DNA of 6,899 bases, taken from NCBI GenBank assembly GCA_900498245.1, contig LS998015.1:1104643-1111541 (forward strand). Reading direction: 5' to 3'. A model generated the notes under the pieces. That model did not search any database and was not told the DNA's origin. It saw only the letters and a list, made by a program, of their open reading frames with translations. Shown here piece by piece: positions 1-5,154 of this stretch (its first letter is position 1; the number at the start of each line of letters is the position of its first letter). This DNA comes from Candidatus Zixiibacteriota bacterium (GTDB lineage: Bacteria; Zixibacteria; MSB-5A5; GN15; PGXB01). The position numbers and the translations under genes are program-made.

Positions 1-411
1 TTATCACGAAAAGCCGATTATGCCTTGCGGGCGGTGATGCATTTTGCCGGGTTGCCGAAAGGGAAACTGGCATCGATCGGCACCGTCGCCAAATCACAAA
101 AAATTCCCCGCGAGTTCCTGGCCAAGATTTTGAAAGACTTAACCTGGGCCGGCATCCTGGTCTCCTATCAGGGTGTTACCGGCGGATACCGTCTTTCTCG
201 GGCACCCAAAGACGTTTCTTTTCTTGATGTCATTGAGGCGATGGAAGGTCCGATTTGTCTTAATCTCTGTTGCGAAGGCGATAAGTGCGAATGCGAACAT
301 TATAAAGGATGTAAAATGCGGGACTTTTGGGTTAAACAGCAGAATATGTTCCGCAGGGCCCTTTCCCAGGCCAATTTTGCCAAATATCGGGCTCAGACAA
401 AAGAAGGATAA
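1..411 (+). CDS. Rrf2-family transcriptional regulator, 5' end cut by window edge
   Basis: Reading frame 1 is open from the first base and begins L-S-R-K-A-D-Y-A-L-R, the classic opening of Rrf2 proteins (IscR, NsrR, RirA, CymR relatives), so only about one or two codons including the start should be missing. About 136 residues remain, the usual family length. A winged helix-turn-helix occupies roughly residues 1-70, with a recognition region near IPREFLAKILKDL and the wing V-T-G-G-Y-R-L. Then follows a cysteine-rich loop with Cys at 86, 90, 91, 96, 98 and 104 (numbered from the first visible residue) and His100. In characterised members three such cysteines bind a [2Fe-2S] or [4Fe-4S] cluster that controls DNA binding, so iron-sulfur, iron, redox or nitric oxide sensing is plausible. 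Which signal applies, and which genes it controls, cannot be read here. A strong terminator follows, so it is probably not co-transcribed with the pdxS block. Confidence 0.92.
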   Translation, partial: LSRKADYALRAVMHFAGLPKGKLASIGTVAKSQKIPREFLAKILKDLTWAGILVSYQGVTGGYRLSRAPKDVSFLDVIEAMEGPICLNLCCEGDKCECEHYKGCKMRDFWVKQQNMFRRALSQANFAKYRAQTKEG

Positions 412-456
412 GTTCTTTCAATAATCCGGCAAAGTTGTTGTGCGCCGGAGAAGTTT

Positions 457-492
457 AATCCCCCGGTGATAATGGTCGCCGGGGGATTTTTT
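457..492 (+). terminator. Rho-independent terminator after the Rrf2 gene
   Basis: Perfect 10-bp stem AATCCCCCGG (457-466) with CCGGGGGATT (479-488). It can extend inward by four more pairs, two of them G-U, to a tetraloop at 471-474. The T run 487-492 follows. It starts 45 nt after the Rrf2 stop codon and isolates that gene from the pdxS block. Confidence 0.9.
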
Positions 493-519
493 AATCGCAA
501 AAATAACAAATATGAGGGG

Positions 520-548
520 TTGCGTTTTGGCCCGATTGGATGTAATAT
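520..548 (+). promoter_or_regulatory. Candidate sigma70-type promoter for the pdxS-pdxT-lipA-ispH block
   Basis: TTGCGT (520-525) and TAATAT (543-548) are 17 nt apart, in the only A+T-rich stretch between the terminator and pdxS. They match the consensus at three and four of six positions. Transcription would begin near 555 and give a leader of about 130 nt. No known riboswitch or operator was recognised in that leader. The assignment rests on spacing and position only. Confidence 0.35.
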
Positions 549-682
549 TTAGCTGCTCTTACCGGACGACGGGATTAGCGATATATATTTATGCTGAGCC
601 TTAGAACCAGTCGCGGGCGACCCTGTCAGCGGAACATTTTGAGCCGGCGAAAGGTAATGTAGTTTGAGAGGAGATGGTTATT

Positions 683-1564
683 ATGGATTTTGAAAATAAA
701 GAGTACAAAATTCGGGTGGGCCTGGCCGAAATGCTCAAAGGCGGAGTGATTATGGATGTGATCAATCCGGAACAGGCAAAAATCGCCGAGCAGGCCGGGG
801 CTTGTGCCGTAATGGCTCTCGAGCGGGTCCCCGCCGATATCAGAGCGGAAGGGGGCGTGGCCCGGATGGCCGACCCTGCAATTATTGAGGGTATAAAAAA
901 GGCGGTTTCGATTCCGGTGATGGCCAAGTGTCGTATTGGGCATTTCGCCGAAGCGGAGGTCCTGCAGTCGCTGGAAGTCGATTTCATCGATGAATCCGAG
1001 GTTCTGACCCCGGCCGATTACAAGTATCATATCGACAAATGGCGTTTTCGCGTTCCTTTTGTCTGTGGCTGCCGCAACCTGGGTGAAGCGCTGAGGCGCA
1101 TCTCCGAGGGCGCCGCCATGATTCGCACCAAGGGAGAAGCCGGAACCGGTGACATTTCGGAAGCCGTCAAGCATCTCCGCGAAATCAATTCGGTAATGAA
1201 ACGGCTGACCGTCATGTCGCCTGAGGAACTGAATGGAGCCGCCAAGGAACTGGCGTCGCCGATCGAATTGGTGCAGACGGTGGCCCGCCTGGGAAAATTG
1301 CCGGTGCCAAATTTTGCCGCGGGCGGAGTCGCCACCCCGGCTGATGCCGCCTTGGTCATGAAATTGGGCGCCGAAGCGGTTTTTGTCGGAAGTGGAATAT
1401 TCAAATCATCGAATCCGGAAAAAAGGGCTAAAGCCATTGTCACGGCCACCGCGCAGTACAACAATCCTGATGTCGTGGCGGAGTGCAGCCGGGGATTGGG
1501 TGAAGCGATGAAAGGGATCACCGCGGCCGCGATCCCGGAAGAAAATCTGCTTCAAGTGCGATAA
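683..1564 (+). CDS. pdxS: Pyridoxal 5'-phosphate synthase, PdxS (lyase/synthase) subunit
   Basis: PdxS condenses ribose 5-phosphate, glyceraldehyde 3-phosphate and ammonia into PLP in the cytosol, as a (beta/alpha)8-barrel dodecamer decorated with PdxT. The protein is collinear with known PdxS. It shows K-G-G-V-I-M-D-V with catalytic Asp25, [11 protein letters not shown], the first Schiff-base lysine Lys82 in [20 protein letters not shown], the second lysine Lys150 in R-T-K-G-E-A-G-T-G, and the phosphate-binding stretches [11 protein letters not shown] and F-V-G-S-G-I-F-K-S. Two in-frame ATGs exist, at 674 and 683. The site AGGAG at 669-673 touches the first but lies 9 nt before the second, so 683 is chosen, giving 293 residues against about 294 in Bacillus subtilis. 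It heads a four-gene block, with pdxT 21 nt downstream in the same frame. Confidence 0.97.
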   Translation: MDFENKEYKIRVGLAEMLKGGVIMDVINPEQAKIAEQAGACAVMALERVPADIRAEGGVARMADPAIIEGIKKAVSIPVMAKCRIGHFAEAEVLQSLEVDFIDESEVLTPADYKYHIDKWRFRVPFVCGCRNLGEALRRISEGAAMIRTKGEAGTGDISEAVKHLREINSVMKRLTVMSPEELNGAAKELASPIELVQTVARLGKLPVPNFAAGGVATPADAALVMKLGAEAVFVGSGIFKSSNPEKRAKAIVTATAQYNNPDVVAECSRGLGEAMKGITAAAIPEENLLQVR

Positions 1565-1585
1565 CCCGTTCTCTTTTCAAGATAT

Positions 1586-2176
1586 ATGCTGACCGGCCTT
1601 AAAGTAGGGGTGCTGGCCCTGCAGGGCGATTTCGAAAGGCATCTATACCGCCTCCGGGCCCTGGGAGTTGTCGGTCTCGAAATTCGTCACTTCAATGATC
1701 TAAACAATCTCGACGGTCTTATTATCCCCGGCGGGGAATCGACTACCATGAACCTCCTGCTCGACCGTTTTGCCCTGCGTGAGCCGTTGGCCGAATTCTG
1801 CCGAATCAAAGGAGTCTGGGGGACCTGTGCCGGAATGATAATGCTGGCCCGCGAAGTTGACGACAAACGGATCCGGCCATTAGGAATCATCGACATTTCG
1901 GTCCAGCGCAACGCCTATGGCCGGCAGGCTCATTCTTTCCATACCTCTCTATTGGCGCAGCTGAACGGCCATCCGGCGGAACTCTCGGCTTCGTTTATTC
2001 GGGCCCCGCAGGTCGTCGCCTCCGGCAATGAGGTCCGGGTGCTCGCTGAATTCGACGGGAAACCGGTCCTCCTGGCCCAGCGAAATTGCCTGGTAAGTTC
2101 CTTCCATACAGAGTTAAATGACGATTTGACCCTGACCAAATATTATCTCGAAAACTTCGTATCAGTCTTTAAATAG
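1586..2176 (+). CDS. pdxT: Pyridoxal 5'-phosphate synthase, PdxT (glutaminase) subunit
   Basis: PdxT hydrolyses glutamine and channels the ammonia into PdxS. The 196 residues match the class-I-type glutamine amidotransferase of this family. The opening is V-G-V-L-A-L-Q-G-D-F-E-R-H. The oxyanion/substrate loop P-G-G-E-S-T is at 48-53, the nucleophile Cys81 in G-T-C-A-G-M-I, then Q-R-N-A-Y-G-R-Q near 107-114, and the H-x-E pair His174/Glu176 in F-H-T-E-L. The triad is complete, so it should be active. No good Shine-Dalgarno site precedes the ATG, and no other start lies between the pdxS stop and this ATG. Translation coupled to pdxS is therefore likely and would keep the two subunits in proportion. 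The stop is 2 nt before a possible TTG start and 23 nt before the preferred ATG of lipA. Confidence 0.96.
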   Translation: MLTGLKVGVLALQGDFERHLYRLRALGVVGLEIRHFNDLNNLDGLIIPGGESTTMNLLLDRFALREPLAEFCRIKGVWGTCAGMIMLAREVDDKRIRPLGIIDISVQRNAYGRQAHSFHTSLLAQLNGHPAELSASFIRAPQVVASGNEVRVLAEFDGKPVLLAQRNCLVSSFHTELNDDLTLTKYYLENFVSVFK

Positions 2177-2199
2177 AATTGTCTCAGTTTGGACAAGAA

Positions 2200-3141
2200 A
2201 TGGATACTATTACAAATGACGGGGTGTCAGTCTCGGAACTGACCCGGCGGCCTGAAGATCGGAATGGTCGTCAGCGTTTGCCGGAATGGTTGAAGATAAC
2301 CGCGAATTTCACCCCGGAATATTTTCGCATAAAAGAGATTTTGTCACGCAACCGCCTGCACTCGGTCTGTCAGGAGGCATCCTGCCCGAACATTCGTGAA
2401 TGCTTCGGGGAAGGGACGGCCACTTTTCTTATCATGGGGCCGAATTGCACGCGTGGCTGCCGCTTCTGCGATATTACCTCCGCCCGCCCGCTGGGACTCG
2501 ATCTTGAGGAGCCGGCGCGTCTCGCGGCGGTGGTGGCGGAGTTGAAATTGAAGCAAGTGGTCATCACATCGGTGACCAGAGATGACCTGCCGGATGGAGG
2601 AGCCTCTATTTTTGCCCGGACTATAGAGCTCCTCCGGAGGCAGGATAAAGATGTGCGGATCGAGGTCCTTATACCGGATTTGAAAGGCGACCGGGATTCG
2701 GTGGCAACTGTCTTGCTGGCCGCTCCCGAAGTTTTTGCCCATAATGTTGAAACAGTCAGTCGCCTGTATAAAAGAGTCCGTCCCGGGGCGATTCTGGAGC
2801 GCTCCTTGTCAGTGTTAAAAATGGCCGATCAATTCCATCCCCGTCCCGTGGTCAAAACCGGATTCATGCTCGGCTTGGGGGAGACTCTGAGTGAAATCGA
2901 GGAGCTGTTTCATCAGATCTATGACACCGGGACACAGATTGTGACTGTCGGACAGTATCTCCGCCCGTCGCCCAAACACCTGCCGATCGAAAAATATTAC
3001 CGCCCCGATGAATTCAAAGAAATTGCCGCGATCGGCCGGCGTATCGGTTTCGCGCACGTTGAGGCCGGGCCGCTGGTGCGCTCGTCGTATAGGGCCTTTA
3101 ATCAGTCAAAGGGGATTTTGGGAGAGCGACAGTTTGAATAA
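2200..3141 (+). CDS. lipA: Lipoyl synthase (radical SAM)
   Basis: LipA inserts two sulfur atoms into protein-bound octanoyl groups to form lipoyl cofactors of 2-oxoacid dehydrogenases and the glycine cleavage H protein. Both cluster motifs are intact (numbering from the ATG at 2200, 313 residues). The auxiliary cluster motif C-x4-C-x5-C has Cys57, 62 and 68, and the radical-SAM motif C-x3-C-x2-C has Cys83, 87 and 90. Further family signatures are V-T-R-D-D-L-P-D-G-G, A-H-N-V-E-T-V, K-T-G-F-M-L-G-L-G-E-T, Q-Y-L-R-P-S and the C-terminal R-S-S-Y (294-297), whose serine ligates the auxiliary cluster. The frame also allows a TTG start at 2179, which has no Shine-Dalgarno site. The ATG has GGA six nt upstream and is preferred, but this is not certain. 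The 3' end overlaps ispH by 8 nt. No lipB or lplA is in the window. Confidence 0.96.
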   Translation: MDTITNDGVSVSELTRRPEDRNGRQRLPEWLKITANFTPEYFRIKEILSRNRLHSVCQEASCPNIRECFGEGTATFLIMGPNCTRGCRFCDITSARPLGLDLEEPARLAAVVAELKLKQVVITSVTRDDLPDGGASIFARTIELLRRQDKDVRIEVLIPDLKGDRDSVATVLLAAPEVFAHNVETVSRLYKRVRPGAILERSLSVLKMADQFHPRPVVKTGFMLGLGETLSEIEELFHQIYDTGTQIVTVGQYLRPSPKHLPIEKYYRPDEFKEIAAIGRRIGFAHVEAGPLVRSSYRAFNQSKGILGERQFE

Positions 3142-4063
3142 AATTATCATTGCCCAGCACTACGGTTTCTGCATGGGAGTCAAGCGGGCCATCGCCATCA
3201 CCGAAGAGACCATGGCGATCGATGGAAATGTGACCATACTCAATGAAATCGTACATAACGAAGCGATCGTGGAGAAATTTCGCCGCGAGGGCGTCGGGCA
3301 GGCCACATCCGTAGCTGACATCAAAGGCGGTACGGTAATAATATCGGCTCATGGCGCCTCGCCGGAAATATTTCGGCGGGCTGAGGCCCGGGGTTTGAAA
3401 ATCATCGACGCTACCTGTCCGCTGGTGATACGAATTCATAAAATTGTCAAGAAACTGGCCGAGAACGGATATCATGTTCTGCATTTCGGCGACAGCCGGC
3501 ACGATGAAACAATCGGAATAGTGGGACATGCGCCCGAGAAAGTTTCAGTTATTTCCAGTCTTGAAGACCTGGCGGCCCTGCCGGCTTTCGAGGGAAAACT
3601 GGCGATGACATCTCAAACCACGGCACGAGTATCCGATTTTGCCGAAATGGAAGTTGCGGCCAAAGTGAAATTTCCCCAGATAGAAATATTCAATACCATC
3701 TGTAACGCGACCAGCCAGCGCCAGGCCGCTATCATGGATCTGGCGCCCAAAGTCGATCTTATGCTGGTGGTCGGCTCGGAATCATCGGCTAATTCCAAAC
3801 GATTGGCGCAGATTTCACGGGCCATCTGCGGTCTTGCTTATTTGATCAACACGGCCGAGGATATCAAACCGGAGTGGTTTTCAAATCCGTCGCGGAAGAT
3901 TGATGTCGTCGGTCTTTCGGCCGGAGCATCGACGCCAGATTTTCTTATCGAAGGAGCCATCGAGCGGCTTAAGGCGATTGCCGAGTCTGATGTGGAAGTC
4001 GTTTATCCTCATAAACGCGATTTGCAGAACCGGCTGGCTCTCAGGGACGATGGCGACTGCTAA
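3134..4063 (+). CDS. ispH: 4-hydroxy-3-methylbut-2-enyl diphosphate reductase
   Basis: IspH makes IPP and DMAPP from HMBPP in the last step of the MEP isoprenoid pathway, using a [4Fe-4S] cluster. The TTG at 3134 is chosen because N-K-I-I-I-A-Q-H-Y-G-F-C-M-G-V is the family start. GGGAG (3120-3124) lies 9 nt upstream. The frame stays open to an ATG at 3008, but that would add 42 residues read inside lipA. The product is 309 residues. The three cluster cysteines are present: Cys13, Cys95 in D-A-T-C-P-L-V, and Cys190 in T-I-C-N-A-T. Diphosphate- and substrate-binding residues are present: His41 (V-H-N), His73 (S-A-H-G), His123 and the proton-relay Glu125 (R-H-D-E-T), S-x-N at 218-220, and Ser266 in S-A-G-A-S-T-P. 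All expected active-site residues are there. The H-P-E-V usual around the relay glutamate is H-D-E-T here, a mild variation. Confidence 0.96.
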   Translation: MNKIIIAQHYGFCMGVKRAIAITEETMAIDGNVTILNEIVHNEAIVEKFRREGVGQATSVADIKGGTVIISAHGASPEIFRRAEARGLKIIDATCPLVIRIHKIVKKLAENGYHVLHFGDSRHDETIGIVGHAPEKVSVISSLEDLAALPAFEGKLAMTSQTTARVSDFAEMEVAAKVKFPQIEIFNTICNATSQRQAAIMDLAPKVDLMLVVGSESSANSKRLAQISRAICGLAYLINTAEDIKPEWFSNPSRKIDVVGLSAGASTPDFLIEGAIERLKAIAESDVEVVYPHKRDLQNRLALRDDGDC

Positions 4064-4089
4064 GGGGCAGATTCCCATCTTTCCGCAGA

Positions 4090-4118
4090 TTGACTATCGC
4101 AGGCAAATTCAATATCTG
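4090..4118 (+). promoter_or_regulatory. Weak candidate promoter after ispH
   Basis: TTGACT (4090-4095) and TATCTG (4113-4118) are 17 nt apart. The -35 is near consensus but the -10 matches only three of six positions. It lies 42 nt upstream of a better candidate and may simply be chance. Confidence 0.2.
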
Positions 4119-4131
4119 AGAGAAACTTTTA

Positions 4132-4160
4132 TTGTGTTTCGTCCGTATAATTAATATAAT
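4132..4160 (+). promoter_or_regulatory. Candidate sigma70-type promoter for the 4604-6831 genes
   Basis: TTGTGT (4132-4137) and a perfect TATAAT (4155-4160) are separated by 17 nt. A second perfect TATAAT sits at 4146-4151. The site is the most A+T-rich point just after ispH and would start RNA near 4167. This would give a leader of about 435 nt before the start codon at 4604. Confidence 0.5.
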
Positions 4161-4220
4161 TCACCGTCATTTCATCATATTCCTCACGTGGCTGTTTAAG
4201 TTTTGGGAAGAGGTGCAGGT

Positions 4221-4313
4221 ATGGGAACAAAATTATCGCCCCCGGGGTTAGAAGGGTTGTTCGCATCAATGAAATTCCGAACTAATATTTTCATTACACC
4301 GCCGAGAAAGTGA
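4221..4313 (+). CDS. Possible 30-residue small ORF or leader peptide
   Basis: An ATG follows GAGGTG (4210-4215), a six-base match to the 16S anti-Shine-Dalgarno sequence, with 5-nt spacing. It sits about 55 nt after the predicted transcription start. The frame runs 30 codons to TGA. The peptide begins M-G-T-K-L-S-P-P-G-L and ends I-T-P-P-R-K. It has no recognised family, signal peptide, or run of one amino acid that would suggest classic attenuation. The ribosome site is the main support, and an ORF this short can occur by chance. Confidence 0.28.
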   Translation: MGTKLSPPGLEGLFASMKFRTNIFITPPRK

Positions 4314-4438
4314 AATTTGGTGCGAGAGTCATTTTGACCCGGAAAAAGATTCTTCACCGGGCAGTCGCGATAAGCGATTAAGAATCAAAACGTTGAGAAA
4401 GCACAGGGGCCGAAAGGAAGTCATAGCAAGGGAAAAAA

Positions 4439-4576
4439 ATGGCTGGACAAAAAGGCAAGATTATATATATTGTAAGTTCTTTTCAAGGGACGCCGATAAT
4501 AAATATATCATCCCCTTGTAAGAAAATGTGTGTGCGGGTGAAATACGAGGACTATTTCCATCCGGTTTACTTATAG
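4439..4576 (+). CDS. Possible 45-residue hypothetical protein
   Basis: An ATG 5 nt after AAGGGA (4428-4433) opens 45 codons to TAG, ending 27 nt before the next gene. The peptide starts M-A-G-Q-K-G-K-I-I-Y-I-V and contains C-K-K-M-C (Cys27, Cys31) with an aromatic end (Y-E-D-Y-F-H-P-V-Y-L). I recognise no family. It uses ATA four times, a codon that is scarce in the neighbouring long genes, and is more A+T-rich than they are. This argues for either a poorly adapted gene or a chance ORF. It also overlaps the 4477-4524 stem-loop, so the two readings compete. Confidence 0.27.
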   Translation: MAGQKGKIIYIVSSFQGTPIINISSPCKKMCVRVKYEDYFHPVYL

Positions 4577-4603
4577 ATCTACAGACGCGTATCTGGAGGA
4601 TTG

Positions 4604-5074
4604 ATGCTTAAGAGAATCGATTTCTACACGTTTCATGATGATGCCGGTTGCGAAGAGGTAAAGGCATTTCTGAAGACTCAGGAATTGGATATTCATTTCC
4701 GGGATTTGAGAGTGAAGCCGCTCAGTATTGAGGAACTGACCAAATTGATGCGGCATTTTGACACGAAGCATTTCATTAATATCGGATCGAAGGCTTTCAA
4801 GAAATTTCATCTTGATGAGGCTTTGCCGCCCCGCCAGGAATTGATCAAAATGATGGCCGAAGATAATGAACTGATCCGGAAGCCGATCATTGTGGCGGGC
4901 CGCCTGATGACAGTCGGATGCAATCGTCAGAAAATTATGGAGATGCTTCAGATTAAGTCTAATGGTACCGGGGTGACCGAAAACGGCGGCGAGAACAACG
5001 GTCGGGAAAAAGATAAATTCCGCGACCGGGAAAAACCGCGCGATAACGGCCGGACCAACGAAGCCCGGGGCTGA
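4604..5074 (+). CDS. Spx/ArsC-family thioredoxin-fold protein with charged C-terminal tail
   Basis: The first ~116 of 156 residues follow the Spx/arsenate-reductase-like fold: a beta strand with F-Y-T, P-L-S-I-E-E-L at 39-45, G-S-K-A-F-K-K-F at 61-68, and R-K-P-I-I-V-x-G with V-G-C-N near 92-107. From memory of Bacillus Spx the match is collinear without gaps at the N-terminus, Y5 to Y8 and C13 to C16. Spx Cys10, equivalent to the catalytic Cys12 of plasmid R773 ArsC, falls on Asp13. The redox motif is therefore D-x-x-C, with Cys106 the only other cysteine, and arsenate reduction is unlikely. Residues 117-156 form a tail rich in Gly, Asn and charge (18 of 40 charged) with a twofold R-E-K-containing repeat, probably disordered. 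TGGAGG (4594-4599) lies 4 nt before the ATG; a TTG at 4601 is too close to it. An ETF-QO gene follows 80 nt later. Its role is unknown. Confidence 0.8.
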   Translation: MLKRIDFYTFHDDAGCEEVKAFLKTQELDIHFRDLRVKPLSIEELTKLMRHFDTKHFINIGSKAFKKFHLDEALPPRQELIKMMAEDNELIRKPIIVAGRLMTVGCNRQKIMEMLQIKSNGTGVTENGGENNGREKDKFRDREKPRDNGRTNEARG

Positions 5075-5110
5075 AAGAAATCTTTTTTTAATCGGCATAT
5101 CTGCGTATAT

Positions 5111-5151
5111 TTCCCTCACATAAGATATCCATTTGCTTTTTTTTGAGGGAA
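5111..5151 (+). promoter_or_regulatory. Inverted repeat enclosing the ETF-QO ribosome-binding site
   Basis: TTCCCTCA (5111-5118) and TGAGGGAA (5144-5151) are perfect 8-bp complements around a 25-nt A+T-rich loop. The right arm contains GAGGGA, the Shine-Dalgarno site 4 nt before the ATG at 5155. In RNA the hairpin would hide that site, so it may control translation. Alternatively it could be a DNA operator. Confidence 0.4.
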
Positions 5152-5154
5152 TAG

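Larger units (their letters stand above)
4161..4603 (+). other. Long gene-poor leader with stem-loops
   Basis: No long ORF or known family covers this stretch. Two stem-loops stand out. The first (4348-4386) pairs GATTCTT (4348-4354) with AAGAATC (4380-4386). It stacks on an inner stem 4363-4368/4374-4379 with loop GATAA, leaving an 8-nt bulge on the 5' side. The second (4477-4524) pairs TTCTT with AAGAA (4520-4524), then CAAGGG (4484-4489) with CCCTTG (4513-4518), then GATA with TATC. A weaker one pairs GAACAA (4225-4230) with TTGTTC (4257-4262). TTGTAAG occurs twice, at 4470 and 4516. I do not recognise a named riboswitch. It could be a regulatory leader, a small RNA, or simply short coding sequence (see the two small ORFs). 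Confidence 0.4.

Noticed and set aside
591-662. 23-codon Arg-rich ORF in the pdxS leader
   Set aside because: It has no Shine-Dalgarno site and only A+T-rich sequence before the ATG; a chance ORF is the simpler reading.
412-682. Riboswitch upstream of pdxS
   Set aside because: No motif of a known class was recognised, and only weak short hairpins such as GTCG/CGAC at 610-621 are present.
3008-3133. N-terminal extension of the ispH frame to an ATG inside lipA
   Set aside because: The 42 added residues are lipA read in another frame and have no family counterpart. The TTG at 3134 has a well-placed ribosome site and matches the usual IspH start.
4049-4083. Possible terminator at the end of ispH
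   Set aside because: GATGG/CCATC with an inner CTGC/GCAG stem is short and interrupted, overlaps the stop codon, and has only TTT after it.
4604-5074. Annotation as arsenate reductase ArsC
   Set aside because: The catalytic cysteine position is Asp13, and there are no other arsenic-resistance genes nearby.
5062-5090. Possible terminator between the Spx-like and ETF-QO genes
   Set aside because: A run of seven T follows, but the stems before it are only four base pairs with very small loops, so termination is not convincing.
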